NCBI GenBank assembly: GCA_009692305.1
Contig: SHZK01000021.1
Location: forward strand, 1 to 33,005
Origin: Gammaproteobacteria bacterium
Lineage (GTDB): Bacteria > Pseudomonadota > Gammaproteobacteria > Pseudomonadales > Pseudohongiellaceae
Direction of reading: 5' to 3'
DNA length: 33,005 bases
Below the pieces are notes generated by a model that saw only the letters and a program-made list of their open reading frames with translations, ran no database searches and was not told where the DNA came from. Each line of letters opens with the position of its first letter. The stretch's first letter is position 1. This document shows, piece by piece, positions 16,992 to 25,745 of this stretch. Both the position numbers and the translations under genes were made by a program.

Positions 16992-18317
16992 TTGGCAGAA
17001 GCACTAGCTACCGACTCCGTATCCCTGGCGGTACTCAACCGGGCTTTTTTGCAGAACTTTCCGCGCGATGCCGCACGCAAACTGGAAACCATGCAGCCAG
17101 AAGACGCGGCGGATATTCTCGCTGAACAACCTATCAAAATACTGCACACAGTCTGGAATCGACTTGCCCCCGGCGTCGCTGACAGCATCCTCATCCGTCT
17201 GCCAGAAAAAGTGGCGGTGGAATTGCTCATGACCCTCGACGCCAGCCCGTGTGCCACCTTGTTAGGAAGACTCGGCAGCAAGCAGCAAACCCAATTCCTC
17301 GAGCAAATGCCTGCGAGCGTAGCCAAAGAAATCAGGGAACTGCTCGAATACCCGGACGCTACAGTCGGTCGCTTGATGGACACCCGCGTCATCGCCTTCA
17401 ACGAGAAAATTACCGTGCGCGAAGCCTTGCTGCAATTGCGTAACCAAAATCTGGAGGAACTGCATCACCTCTATCTGCTCAGCGATGACATGCGCTTGCA
17501 AAGCCAGGTGTTCATCCAGCGGCTGGCGCTGGCAAACGACGACCAGACACTGGCATCGCTCGCGACACCCATCCGCGCCTTTGTCTCGGTGCTGGAACCA
17601 AGCGAAGAAGCCATCGAGAAACTGAACAAGTTTAACCTGGATAATTTGCCCGTCATCGATGCCAATGACATGCTGGCTGGGGTTATTCATGGCAAGGATC
17701 TGATTGATGCATTCAAGGCCGAACTGGCCTCTGACATGGGCACCATGGTCGGTGTCAGCAAAGATGAGCGTGCTTTGTCCAGTGCATGGTTCGCTGTCAA
17801 AAAACGTCTGCCATGGTTGCAAATCAATTTGCTGACTGCGTTTCTTGCCGCTGCTGTAGTAGGGATTTTTGAGGACACCATCGCGCGCTATACCGCGCTT
17901 GCAATTCTGCTGCCCATCGCTGCAGGACAATCCGGCAACACTGGCGCGCAGGCCCTGGCCGTTACCATGCGTGGGCTGACCTTACGTGAAATAACTGTAC
18001 GTCACTGGTTGCGAGTTACCTTGAAAGAAGCTGGCGCAGCACTCATCAATGGCGTTTCCATTGCCATCACCTGCGGCCTTGGCGTGTATCTGTGGAGTCA
18101 GAGTTTCGGGCTCGCTCTGATTATTGCTCTGGCCATGGTGTCATCAATGACCATCGCCGCCGTCTCCGGGGCTCTGGTACCTATAGTGCTGAAGCGCATG
18201 GGACAAGATCCGGCTTTATCGGCATCGATAATTCTCACCACCGTGACTGACATCGCCGGCTTCATGTCGTTTCTTGGTATCGCCACCTTGCTCTCGAGCA
18301 TGCTGGATGCAGCCTGA
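16992..18317 (+). CDS. mgtE: Magnesium transporter MgtE
   Basis: 441 residues from a TTG start at 16992, chosen because AAGGAGA lies at 16979-16985 immediately upstream. Order: MgtE_N superhelix (about 15-125), CBS pair (about 130-255), a long plug helix, and five C-terminal helices. Membrane motifs include LLPIAAGQSGNTGAQALAV (the G-x-x-G-N-x-G-x-Q pore signature) and DPALSASIILTTVTDIAGF (the Asp-bearing last pore segment). It is a dimeric Mg2+ channel gated by cytosolic Mg2+. Twelve bases separate it from the soluble MgtE-like protein, so both are probably made from one transcript. Confidence 0.93.
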   Translation: MAEALATDSVSLAVLNRAFLQNFPRDAARKLETMQPEDAADILAEQPIKILHTVWNRLAPGVADSILIRLPEKVAVELLMTLDASPCATLLGRLGSKQQTQFLEQMPASVAKEIRELLEYPDATVGRLMDTRVIAFNEKITVREALLQLRNQNLEELHHLYLLSDDMRLQSQVFIQRLALANDDQTLASLATPIRAFVSVLEPSEEAIEKLNKFNLDNLPVIDANDMLAGVIHGKDLIDAFKAELASDMGTMVGVSKDERALSSAWFAVKKRLPWLQINLLTAFLAAAVVGIFEDTIARYTALAILLPIAAGQSGNTGAQALAVTMRGLTLREITVRHWLRVTLKEAGAALINGVSIAITCGLGVYLWSQSFGLALIIALAMVSSMTIAAVSGALVPIVLKRMGQDPALSASIILTTVTDIAGFMSFLGIATLLSSMLDAA

Positions 18318-18480
18318 TTTGTTGTACACGAAAATACTAAATCACGCACTTTGATCTGGACCGCTCACTACAGCATGTCGCGGCGTAGTCTGATAGAATC
18401 CACGGCGGCAAATTGCCCCTTGATAACGCGAACTTAGGCATGCAGCACCGTTAATGGAATAGCGCTCCTGGCAATAATTC

Positions 18481-19908
18481 ATGAATGAAACAAGACTGAA
18501 GAAAACCCTGATAGCCAATCGTGGTGAAATTGCTTTGCGTATTGTGCGCGCCTGCGCCGAGATGAGTATCAGGTCGGTCGCTGTTTACTCCGAAGCAGAT
18601 CGTTATGGTTTATATGTCAAGCGCGCCGATGAAGCCTACTCGTTGGGGGAGGATCCCCTGGCCGGCTATCTCGATCCGGTAAGAATTGTGAATCTGGCGG
18701 TGCAGACTGGATGTGATTCGATTCATCCCGGTTATGGTTTTCTCTCGGAAAATGCCGCCTTGGCGCAGCTGTGCGAAGACAAGGGCATTGCATTTATCGG
18801 CCCCACCTCAGCAGTCATCCACCGGATGGGCGACAAGACGCAGGCGCGCAAGAGCATGATTGCGGCTGGCATACCGGTCACTCCTGGATCCGACGGCAAT
18901 CTCGACAGCATTGAAGACGCATTGCAACAGGCCGAAGGTATCGGCTATCCAATCATGTTAAAGGCTACTTCTGGCGGCGGTGGTCGCGGCATTCGTCGCT
19001 GTGACAATGCTGAAGAACTCACCAAGCAATATCCACGAGTGATTTCCGAAGCCACCAAAGCCTTTGGCTCCGCCGAAGTGTTCCTCGAAAAATGCATCAT
19101 CAACCCGAAACACATCGAGGTGCAGATTCTCGCGGACAGCCATGGCAATGTCATTCACCTATTCGAGCGCGACTGTTCAATCCAGCGCCGTAATCAGAAA
19201 CTGATTGAGATCGCGCCGAGCCCGCAACTGACTAAGGCACAGCGCGAATATATCGGCGCACTCGCGGTGCGCGCCGCCGCGGCAGTGAACTATCGCAGTG
19301 CCGGCACGGTTGAATTTCTACTCACCGGCGAAGATTTCTACTTCATGGAAATGAATACGCGCATCCAGGTCGAGCACACCATCAGCGAACAGATTACTGG
19401 CGTCGATATCGTGCGCGAACAGATGCGCATTGCAGCGGGCTTGCCACTCTCCTACAGCCAAAAAGATATTGGTTATCGGGGCTTTGCCATACAACTGCGA
19501 ATTAATGCCGAGGACCCGAAGAACGATTTCCTGCCCTCATTCGGCCGCATCACCCATTACTATGCACCCGGCGGTCCTGGTGTGCGCGTGGACACGGCAA
19601 TTTACACAGGTTATGAAATACCGCCTTACTATGATTCCATGTGTCTCAAACTGATCGTGTGGGCGCTCACCTGGGAAGAGACAGTAGCGCGTGCACAACG
19701 AGCAATTGATGACATGCGGCTGCATGGCATTCGCACCACGGCCAATTACTACCAAAAAATTCTGGCCAACGAGGACTTCAGAAAAGGCCGGTTCGACACC
19801 AGCTTTGTGGTAGAGCATCCCGAGCTGCTCAACTATTCCGAGAAACGTCACCCCAGCGAAGTTGCTCTGGCGCTCGCAGCCGCCATTGCCGCACATGCTG
19901 GCTGGTAA
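18481..19908 (+). CDS. pycA: Pyruvate carboxylase subunit A (biotin carboxylase)
   Basis: 475 residues. Standard biotin carboxylase/ATP-grasp features in order: KTLIANRGEIALRIVRAC at the start, HPGYGFLSENAAL, KATSGGGGRGIR (glycine-rich ATP loop), HIEVQILADSHGN, ERDCSIQRRNQKLIE and FMEMNTRIQVEHTISEQITG (catalytic metal- and substrate-binding block). It carboxylates biotin with ATP and bicarbonate. It would be called AccC from this gene alone; the following gene, a carboxyltransferase/biotinyl subunit 18 bases downstream, argues for the two-subunit pyruvate carboxylase seen in Pseudomonas and relatives. The ATG at 18481 begins directly with the family N-terminus. Confidence 0.93.
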   Translation: MNETRLKKTLIANRGEIALRIVRACAEMSIRSVAVYSEADRYGLYVKRADEAYSLGEDPLAGYLDPVRIVNLAVQTGCDSIHPGYGFLSENAALAQLCEDKGIAFIGPTSAVIHRMGDKTQARKSMIAAGIPVTPGSDGNLDSIEDALQQAEGIGYPIMLKATSGGGGRGIRRCDNAEELTKQYPRVISEATKAFGSAEVFLEKCIINPKHIEVQILADSHGNVIHLFERDCSIQRRNQKLIEIAPSPQLTKAQREYIGALAVRAAAAVNYRSAGTVEFLLTGEDFYFMEMNTRIQVEHTISEQITGVDIVREQMRIAAGLPLSYSQKDIGYRGFAIQLRINAEDPKNDFLPSFGRITHYYAPGGPGVRVDTAIYTGYEIPPYYDSMCLKLIVWALTWEETVARAQRAIDDMRLHGIRTTANYYQKILANEDFRKGRFDTSFVVEHPELLNYSEKRHPSEVALALAAAIAAHAGW

Positions 19909-19926
19909 CAGCAGGAGAACAAGATC

Positions 19927-21726
19927 ATGTCCAGCGTAAAGAAAATTGAAGTGACTGAACTGGTGCTGCGCGATGCTCATCAATCCTTGATCGCCACCCG
20001 CATGCGCACCGAGGATATGTTGCCTATCTGTGCAAAGCTGGATCAGGCTGGGTTCTGGTCACTGGAAGTCTGGGGCGGCGCCACTTTTGATGCCTGCATC
20101 CGCTTCCTGAAAGAAGATCCCTGGGTTCGGTTACAGCAATTGCGCAAGGCCTTGCCGAACTCCCGTTTGCAAATGCTGCTCCGTGGCCAGAACCTGTTGG
20201 GCTATCGCCACTACGCTGACGATGTAGTCACTGCATTCGTGCAGAAATCGGCCGCAAACGGTGTCGATGTCTTCCGCGTATTCGATGCCCTCAATGACCT
20301 GCGTAATATTGAAACGGCGATGCGGGCAGTGAAAGCCGCCAACAAGCATGCACAGGGCACCATCTGCTACACCACCAGCCCGGTCCACACGGCGGCACTG
20401 TTCGTAAAGCAGGCGCAGGCACTGCGCGACATGGGAGCCGATTCCATCGCTATCAAGGATATGGCAGGTTTATTGACACCCTACGCGACCTACGCTCTGG
20501 TCAAGGCGATTAAAGCCAAAGTCAAATTGCCACTGGTAATACACAGTCATTCCACTTCCGGGCTGGGACCGCTGTGCCAACTGAAGGCAATTGAGGCTGG
20601 CGCCGATCGCATAGATACGGCCACCTCATCCTGGTCTGGTGGCACTTCACACCCTGCTACCGAAACTCAGGTAGCCGCATTGAAAGACACGGAGTTCGAT
20701 ACCGGGCTGGACCTGGTCATACTTACCGAAATCGCAGACTACTTTCGGGAAGTGCGCAAAAAATACCAGCAGTTCGAGAGCGAATTTACCCGCGAAGACA
20801 TCTCGGTGCAGATCAATCAGGTTCCAGGCGGCATGATGTCCAACCTCGCGAATCAGCTGAAGGAACAGAACGCGCTCGACCGCATTCGTGAAGTATTTGC
20901 GGAGATTCCGCGGGTAAGACAAGACCTCGGCTATCCACCGCTGGTTACGCCTACATCGCAGATTGTGGGCACACAAGCGGTCTATAACGTGCTGGCCAAT
21001 GAACGCTATAAGACCATTACCAACGAAGTGAAACGATACCTGCAAGGCGGCTATGGCAAACCGCCAGCACCGGTTAATGAGGAACTGCGCAAGAAAGCGA
21101 TCGGCAATGAGGCGTACAGAGACGAACGCCCTGCGGATGCGCTCGGACCGGAATTGCAGAAGCTGCGCAAGGAAATCGCTGACCTGGCCAAATCCGATGA
21201 AGACGTGCTGACCTACGCGATGTTCCCGGATCTGGGCCGCGAGTTTTTGCAACAACGCGCAGACGGTACTCTCAAACCAGAGCCCCTGTTGCCCCCGCAA
21301 TCCTCACAGCGAGCAGCAGGTTCAGTCGCCACTGAATTCAAGCTGGATGTGCATGGTGAAACTTATGAAGTCGCGATTACCGGTGTCGGCAGCACTGGTG
21401 GCGGTCGCCGCAAACTGTATCTCTCGATTGATGGTATGCCGGAAGAGGTTGTATTCGAACCTCTCAATGAGTATGTCAAAAAGAAAAGCGGCGAACGCAA
21501 ACAGGCCAGTGAACCGGGCCATGTAACCGCTGCAATGCCTGGCAATATCGTGGATGTGCTGGTCAAAAAAGGGGATGAGGTTGCTGCCGGCCAGGCTGTG
21601 CTCGTTACTGAGGCCATGAAAATGGAAACTGAAGTGCATGCCAACATTGCTGGCAAAGTGCTTGCCGTCAACGTAAACAAGGGCGATCGCATAACGCCCG
21701 GGGAAATACTAATCGAAATTGGCTAA
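19927..21726 (+). CDS. pycB: Pyruvate carboxylase subunit B (carboxyltransferase plus biotinyl domain)
   Basis: 599 residues. An HMGL-like TIM barrel starts at once (VTELVLRDAHQSLIATRMR, with the D-x-x-Q-S block), followed by EVWGGATFDACIRFL, LLRGQNLLGYRHY, VFRVFDALND, SIAIKDMAGLLTP (active-site Lys) and VIHSHSTSGLG (metal-binding His-x-His). A conserved PYC/OadA domain follows (VPGGMMSNLANQLKEQ). The C-terminus is a biotinyl domain with EAMKMETEV; the biotinylated lysine is K565, about 35 residues from the end. It transfers CO2 from biotin to pyruvate to make oxaloacetate. OadA (decarboxylase) is very similar, but no OadB/OadG genes are present and PycA is adjacent. Confidence 0.93.
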   Translation: MSSVKKIEVTELVLRDAHQSLIATRMRTEDMLPICAKLDQAGFWSLEVWGGATFDACIRFLKEDPWVRLQQLRKALPNSRLQMLLRGQNLLGYRHYADDVVTAFVQKSAANGVDVFRVFDALNDLRNIETAMRAVKAANKHAQGTICYTTSPVHTAALFVKQAQALRDMGADSIAIKDMAGLLTPYATYALVKAIKAKVKLPLVIHSHSTSGLGPLCQLKAIEAGADRIDTATSSWSGGTSHPATETQVAALKDTEFDTGLDLVILTEIADYFREVRKKYQQFESEFTREDISVQINQVPGGMMSNLANQLKEQNALDRIREVFAEIPRVRQDLGYPPLVTPTSQIVGTQAVYNVLANERYKTITNEVKRYLQGGYGKPPAPVNEELRKKAIGNEAYRDERPADALGPELQKLRKEIADLAKSDEDVLTYAMFPDLGREFLQQRADGTLKPEPLLPPQSSQRAAGSVATEFKLDVHGETYEVAITGVGSTGGGRRKLYLSIDGMPEEVVFEPLNEYVKKKSGERKQASEPGHVTAAMPGNIVDVLVKKGDEVAAGQAVLVTEAMKMETEVHANIAGKVLAVNVNKGDRITPGEILIEIG

Positions 21727-21782
21727 ATCGACTGCGCGCGATCCAGCCAATTTCTGCAAGCTTGGCAGCCGGACAATAAGCG

Positions 21783-23954
21783 TTAGAACGTACCATTAAT
21801 TTTTAGCGACACCACCCGGCCTGATCCACTGCACTGATTCTCGATCTCTTCGAGAATCCCGGCGCTGATATGGCCAAGGAATCGCGTCCGCTCGCGACAC
21901 TGCAGGTTGGTGTTTGCATCACGCGCATCGAAACGGAACGTAGTACCACCGAATGCGATGAATTCCACGAAGGCATTCATCATGGGATCGTCTCCAATTT
22001 CTTCAATATCATCAATGTCATAGCGTTTGATATTACCGTCAAAGCGGTTATTCCAGCTTAAACCGTAGTTCATGTTGTAACGGGGCAGGTCATGACGGAA
22101 TCCAGCCTGGAAGCGACCACGTTCGTAATTGGTGAAGCGACGATTGATGCCCAGAAACGGATCCTTGATTTTGGAATCCCTGACTTCCATTCCCGATGTA
22201 ACCAACAAATTTGGCAGGTCAAACATCTTCATGCGGATTGCAGCATCCATGCGGAAGATCCACATATCACCATCGCCGATATTTCCATTCGCAGACTGCA
22301 GATTGGTTGGAGACTTCGACACATCGATACGCTCAATCTTGTCATAGTGTTCCATATAGTTGATGCCGGCGCTCACCACACCGATGTCATCCGGTAGGCG
22401 GTATTCCGCGTTTACGTCCACGCGCAAGAATGTTTCCGGTTCAAGATTTTCATTGCCAGCCTGGGTATTGGCGTCATTGTCTTCGTTGTCGGTGGCGGCG
22501 ACAAAGTCGGCGAAGCTGAGCTGGCGCGTGCTGATTTCCGCAATGCCGCGAATCTGAAAAGTATTGGTGACATTAAAGCGATAGTCAATTTTCGGATTCA
22601 GAAACTGGAAATCGCGCTGATTATACAGGTCACCAGTTTGGGTGATTTCAGAAGTCTCATACACAAGCGTGCTTTCCAGAGACATGCGTGAATTTAATTG
22701 CCAGTTGTGGACCACAAATGGTTCGTAACGAATCTCTTCCACTTTTGAATTCGAATTCGAGACGGGAACGGGTACGAGACCACCGTATTCTGGCGAGCCT
22801 ATACCGATGCTGCTCGCCACGCCCAGCCTGAGATTGGAGTCCAACGTGGTCAGTGCCCGCTCAACACCCATTTCCAGATCTTGATCCCCGAGTATTTTCA
22901 TCGTGTAGGAGCCGCGAACGATGTTTTCCTCCGCCACACTCTCGCTATCCAGATACAGGTTTTTTGTTTCGGTGTTGTTGGCACCAATCGCGAATCGCTC
23001 GCGCGTGCTGCCGGTATTATTCTGATTATCGATGAATAAAATCTTGAAGCGATTACCATTGCCCCACTTGTATTCGTAATCGCCACCGATTTCCCAATTG
23101 TCCTGTTCACCTGGAATGTCTTCACGTTCCATACTCAAGGTGCTGGGATTTACCTTGAGATTGCGCGTGTAACGGAGCACATCGGTTGGGTTGTCGTTTA
23201 CAGCATACAGGCCATTCAAGCGGGCACTGCTGTTTTCGGTTATCTGATAATTCAGATTCGTGGAGAACTGGTAAGTGGTTTGTTCGCGAACACGGTCTTC
23301 CCGAATCTCGTCATTGGGAGAGAAGTTGCCCAAGATACTGGTCTCTTTGCTGACTCTATGATCGTAACGTGGTTCGGCAATAGCGCTGAACAAATAATTC
23401 AATTTTCCGGTTTGGCCGCTGACAGCCAGTGAACCACCCGGCTGGGTTTCATGGTCGGCATAGTGATCCGTGTTTACTTCATATGACAAGCTGGTACTGG
23501 ACAGCTCTTCGAACAATACCACATTGATTATCTGGCTGCTGCCGCGCACGTCGAGATCTCCAGATGTGCCACGAATCAATTCGATATAATTCACCTGTTC
23601 TGCCGTAATGCGGTCGAGCATGTCGCGCGTTTCATTATCCTTGCCGGCTGTGCGCTTGCCATTGACGAGCACCTGGTCCCCACCACCGCTGCCAAGTCCG
23701 CGGCCACCAAAGCCCACATTGCGGTTGCCTGCTGGAGGAGGGCCGCCACTGCCACCACCAGAACCATTTCCGAGACCGGGAATCCGGTCAATCATGTCTT
23801 GCGCCGTTACCGATCCGTATTGGACAAAATATGCAGCGGGATACCTGACGGTAGAATCGTCGTTGGCACTGTCCTGCGCATTAATCGAACTTGCAAACGT
23901 GAGGCTCAGTAACAGTGTCAAGCCAATTGAATAGCGAGTGTGGGGTGCAGACAT
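21783..23954 (-). CDS. TonB-dependent receptor-like outer-membrane protein with Gly/Pro-rich plug
   Basis: 723 residues from ATG 23954 (an in-frame TTG at 23966 is possible). Signal peptide residues 8-26, ending SSINAQ. The plug has DMIDRIPGLG, a Gly/Pro-rich stretch at 60-92, DQVLVNGKRTAGKD, AEQVNYIELIRG and RGSSQIINVVL, matching the plug variant with a V-L-I/V-N-G-K-R core. The rest is a long barrel with many alternating aromatic strands, ending SLKINGTF with terminal Phe, as outer-membrane proteins do. No obvious TonB box is seen. The substrate is unknown. It converges with pycB across a 56-base gap in which no strong terminator is visible. Confidence 0.85.
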   Translation of the reverse strand: MSAPHTRYSIGLTLLLSLTFASSINAQDSANDDSTVRYPAAYFVQYGSVTAQDMIDRIPGLGNGSGGGSGGPPPAGNRNVGFGGRGLGSGGGDQVLVNGKRTAGKDNETRDMLDRITAEQVNYIELIRGTSGDLDVRGSSQIINVVLFEELSSTSLSYEVNTDHYADHETQPGGSLAVSGQTGKLNYLFSAIAEPRYDHRVSKETSILGNFSPNDEIREDRVREQTTYQFSTNLNYQITENSSARLNGLYAVNDNPTDVLRYTRNLKVNPSTLSMEREDIPGEQDNWEIGGDYEYKWGNGNRFKILFIDNQNNTGSTRERFAIGANNTETKNLYLDSESVAEENIVRGSYTMKILGDQDLEMGVERALTTLDSNLRLGVASSIGIGSPEYGGLVPVPVSNSNSKVEEIRYEPFVVHNWQLNSRMSLESTLVYETSEITQTGDLYNQRDFQFLNPKIDYRFNVTNTFQIRGIAEISTRQLSFADFVAATDNEDNDANTQAGNENLEPETFLRVDVNAEYRLPDDIGVVSAGINYMEHYDKIERIDVSKSPTNLQSANGNIGDGDMWIFRMDAAIRMKMFDLPNLLVTSGMEVRDSKIKDPFLGINRRFTNYERGRFQAGFRHDLPRYNMNYGLSWNNRFDGNIKRYDIDDIEEIGDDPMMNAFVEFIAFGGTTFRFDARDANTNLQCRERTRFLGHISAGILEEIENQCSGSGRVVSLKINGTF

Positions 23955-24208
23955 TCCGAATTCCAACCTGTCATCAATATTGTCTATTTTTGTTTCGACC
24001 AGTTGCCCGAAAACATGCGGTCACAGGCCCTTCGTCAAGCTTGCGATGTTAACGGAACCGGGCTGGACGAGTTGTGACAAATTGTAGGTACAGCGTGGCA
24101 CTACCGGCATTGCAAGCACGTTGGAAACACCGGTAAGCCGGGCATATATCAGCTGTGTCTTGAACTGTGCTAGTCTGATTTAACTAAGCAATTGGGGACA
24201 CCATTCCA

Positions 24209-24736
24209 GTGATTTACAGTTTGGGTGACAAACGGGTCGAAACCATCGGTGCTGATTACTTCGTCGCTGATAATGCTGTAGTGATTGGGCAGGTGAGACT
24301 GGGGAACAATGTCAGCGTGTGGTTCAACGCTGTTATTCGCGGTGACAATGCCCTGATTGCCATCGGAGAGAATTCCAATATCCAGGATTGTGCCGTGCTG
24401 CACACCGACCCCGGCATGCCACTTAACATTGGCAAAAACGTAACTGTAGGGCACAAGGTCATGCTGCATGGATGTACCATCGGTGATAATTCCTTGATCG
24501 GCATTAATTCGGTAATTCTCAACGGCGCCAGCATCGGCAGGAATTGTTTGATTGGTGCCAACTCGCTGATCGCTGAAGGCAAGGTTATACCAGATGGTTC
24601 TCTGGTGATGGGCTCGCCAGGTAAAGTGGTACGAGTTCTTTCTGAAGAACAGCAAGCCAAGCTGGCGTTGAGCGCTGCCGTCTACGTACAAAACTTCAAA
24701 CGGTATAAAAATGAATTGAAACCAGATGCGCGCTAA
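24209..24736 (+). CDS. Gamma carbonic anhydrase family protein (left-handed beta-helix)
   Basis: 175 residues from a GTG start at 24209, with GGGG about 11 bases upstream. Hexapeptide repeats run through the protein (e.g. [43 protein letters not shown]). The three zinc ligands of the family are at H65 (VLHTD), H82 (VGHKV) and H87 (LHGC), with R44 and D46 in VIRGDN. The C-terminus is helical ([20 protein letters not shown]). This is the YrdA/CaiE/PaaY-type group; carbonic anhydrase activity is common but not proven for all members. It appears monocistronic. Confidence 0.92.
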   Translation: MIYSLGDKRVETIGADYFVADNAVVIGQVRLGNNVSVWFNAVIRGDNALIAIGENSNIQDCAVLHTDPGMPLNIGKNVTVGHKVMLHGCTIGDNSLIGINSVILNGASIGRNCLIGANSLIAEGKVIPDGSLVMGSPGKVVRVLSEEQQAKLALSAAVYVQNFKRYKNELKPDAR

Positions 24737-24875
24737 GCCCGCGAATTGCTGTGACTGTTGCAATATTGAGAACGGTATTGGTCGCGTAGTTTCAATGTTT
24801 TGCTGCTCTTGACATCGCTTGATTAAGGCGTAGCTCGGATTGACTCAATTTACTACTGACACGAGGAATCCGAAA

Positions 24876-25364
24876 ATGGCAACCAGTCCAGGCAAATTCT
24901 TGACCATCGCTGGCGTCGCGATTTTCACATGTGTTTCATTCGCGCAAGACTTGAACCCTTTCATCGGCACTTGGGATATTGATCTGGCCGCATCAAGTTT
25001 TGGCTCTGCTACCGCGCCAAAAAATATGTCTCGAGTCTATGAAGATGCAGGTAACGGCAGTTACATGTTTCTGGTTGTATCCATTGCCGAAGATGGCAGC
25101 ATTGGCGGCAGCTCGGCAACCTACAAATTCGACAGCAAGGAAAATCCTCTCGCCAGTCTGAGTCTGACCGCCCCTACCACAATCTCCTATATCCAGAACA
25201 ATGAAAAAACAGTGCAATATACTGTGCGCGTGGACGGCAGAGTTTCACAGATAGGTGCGAAGACGATTTCTCCGGATGGTCGGATTTTAACCATCGCAAT
25301 TCAGACATTCAGTGCCGAAGGAGATATCAACAATCAAATTCTCAAGTTCAATAGAAGACGCTGA
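24876..25364 (+). CDS. Small secreted protein of unknown function
   Basis: 162 residues from ATG 24876, chosen because GAGGA lies at 24863-24867; an in-frame TTG at 24840 is poorer. A signal peptide (residues 5-23, LTIAGVAIFTCVSFAQ) precedes a small beta-rich domain starting NPFIGTWDIDLAAS. The GTW opening followed by alternating strands (TISYIQNNEKTVQYTVRVDG, ILTIAIQTFSAEG) resembles lipocalin- or YceI-like secreted domains, but no family is certain. It lies alone between two promoters' worth of space and its role is unknown. Confidence 0.65.
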   Translation: MATSPGKFLTIAGVAIFTCVSFAQDLNPFIGTWDIDLAASSFGSATAPKNMSRVYEDAGNGSYMFLVVSIAEDGSIGGSSATYKFDSKENPLASLSLTAPTTISYIQNNEKTVQYTVRVDGRVSQIGAKTISPDGRILTIAIQTFSAEGDINNQILKFNRRR

Positions 25365-25745
25365 GTAAACATTCTGGAGCTGCGGTATAGCGCACAGGTT
25401 TTCACTGGTTCAGAGCTATGGCCGCTAAGCACATCAATAAATTGCATTGAACCGCTTTGAAGCAAGCCCATGGGCAATTGCGGCGCCTGATTTCATTGAT
25501 AATGGACTCTCAATCACCATAGCTCAGAATCTGTTACTAATTTACCCAACCGACCCAGTGTTCTGTTATTTTTTACAGCAATATCTTCCGATTCTTTCGG
25601 AAATTAATTAGACTTGAGCGGCCGCCAGCTGCGGCTTTGTCGATGAGGTGAAGAACCAGTTGCTTAGGTCCGGTTTTGTTTCAGACAGCTCCTGCTTTTC
25701 CTCATATTAATAGCTTTAACAATTAGAACCACTGGAGAGAGATAC
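25365..25745. other. Intergenic region upstream of intact TonB-dependent receptor
   Basis: This stretch has no gene-like frame. It includes AT-rich DNA around 25535-25615 that probably holds the receptor promoter, but no convincing -35/-10 pair could be fixed. The receptor ribosome site is GGAGAGAG, just before ATG 25746. No RNA element was recognised. Confidence 0.45.

Noticed and set aside
17262..17930. A 222-residue minus-strand open frame across mgtE
   Set aside because: It lies entirely antisense to the well-supported mgtE and matches nothing.
18371..18399. Promoter with TAGAAT at 18394 upstream of pycA
   Set aside because: No acceptable -35 hexamer at a normal distance, so it is not listed as a feature.
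20647..21300. A 217-residue minus-strand open frame across pycB
   Set aside because: Antisense shadow of pycB; the forward frame has complete enzyme motifs.
24170..24763. A 197-residue minus-strand open frame across the carbonic anhydrase
   Set aside because: Antisense to a clear hexapeptide-repeat protein; repeats in the DNA create a long open reverse frame.
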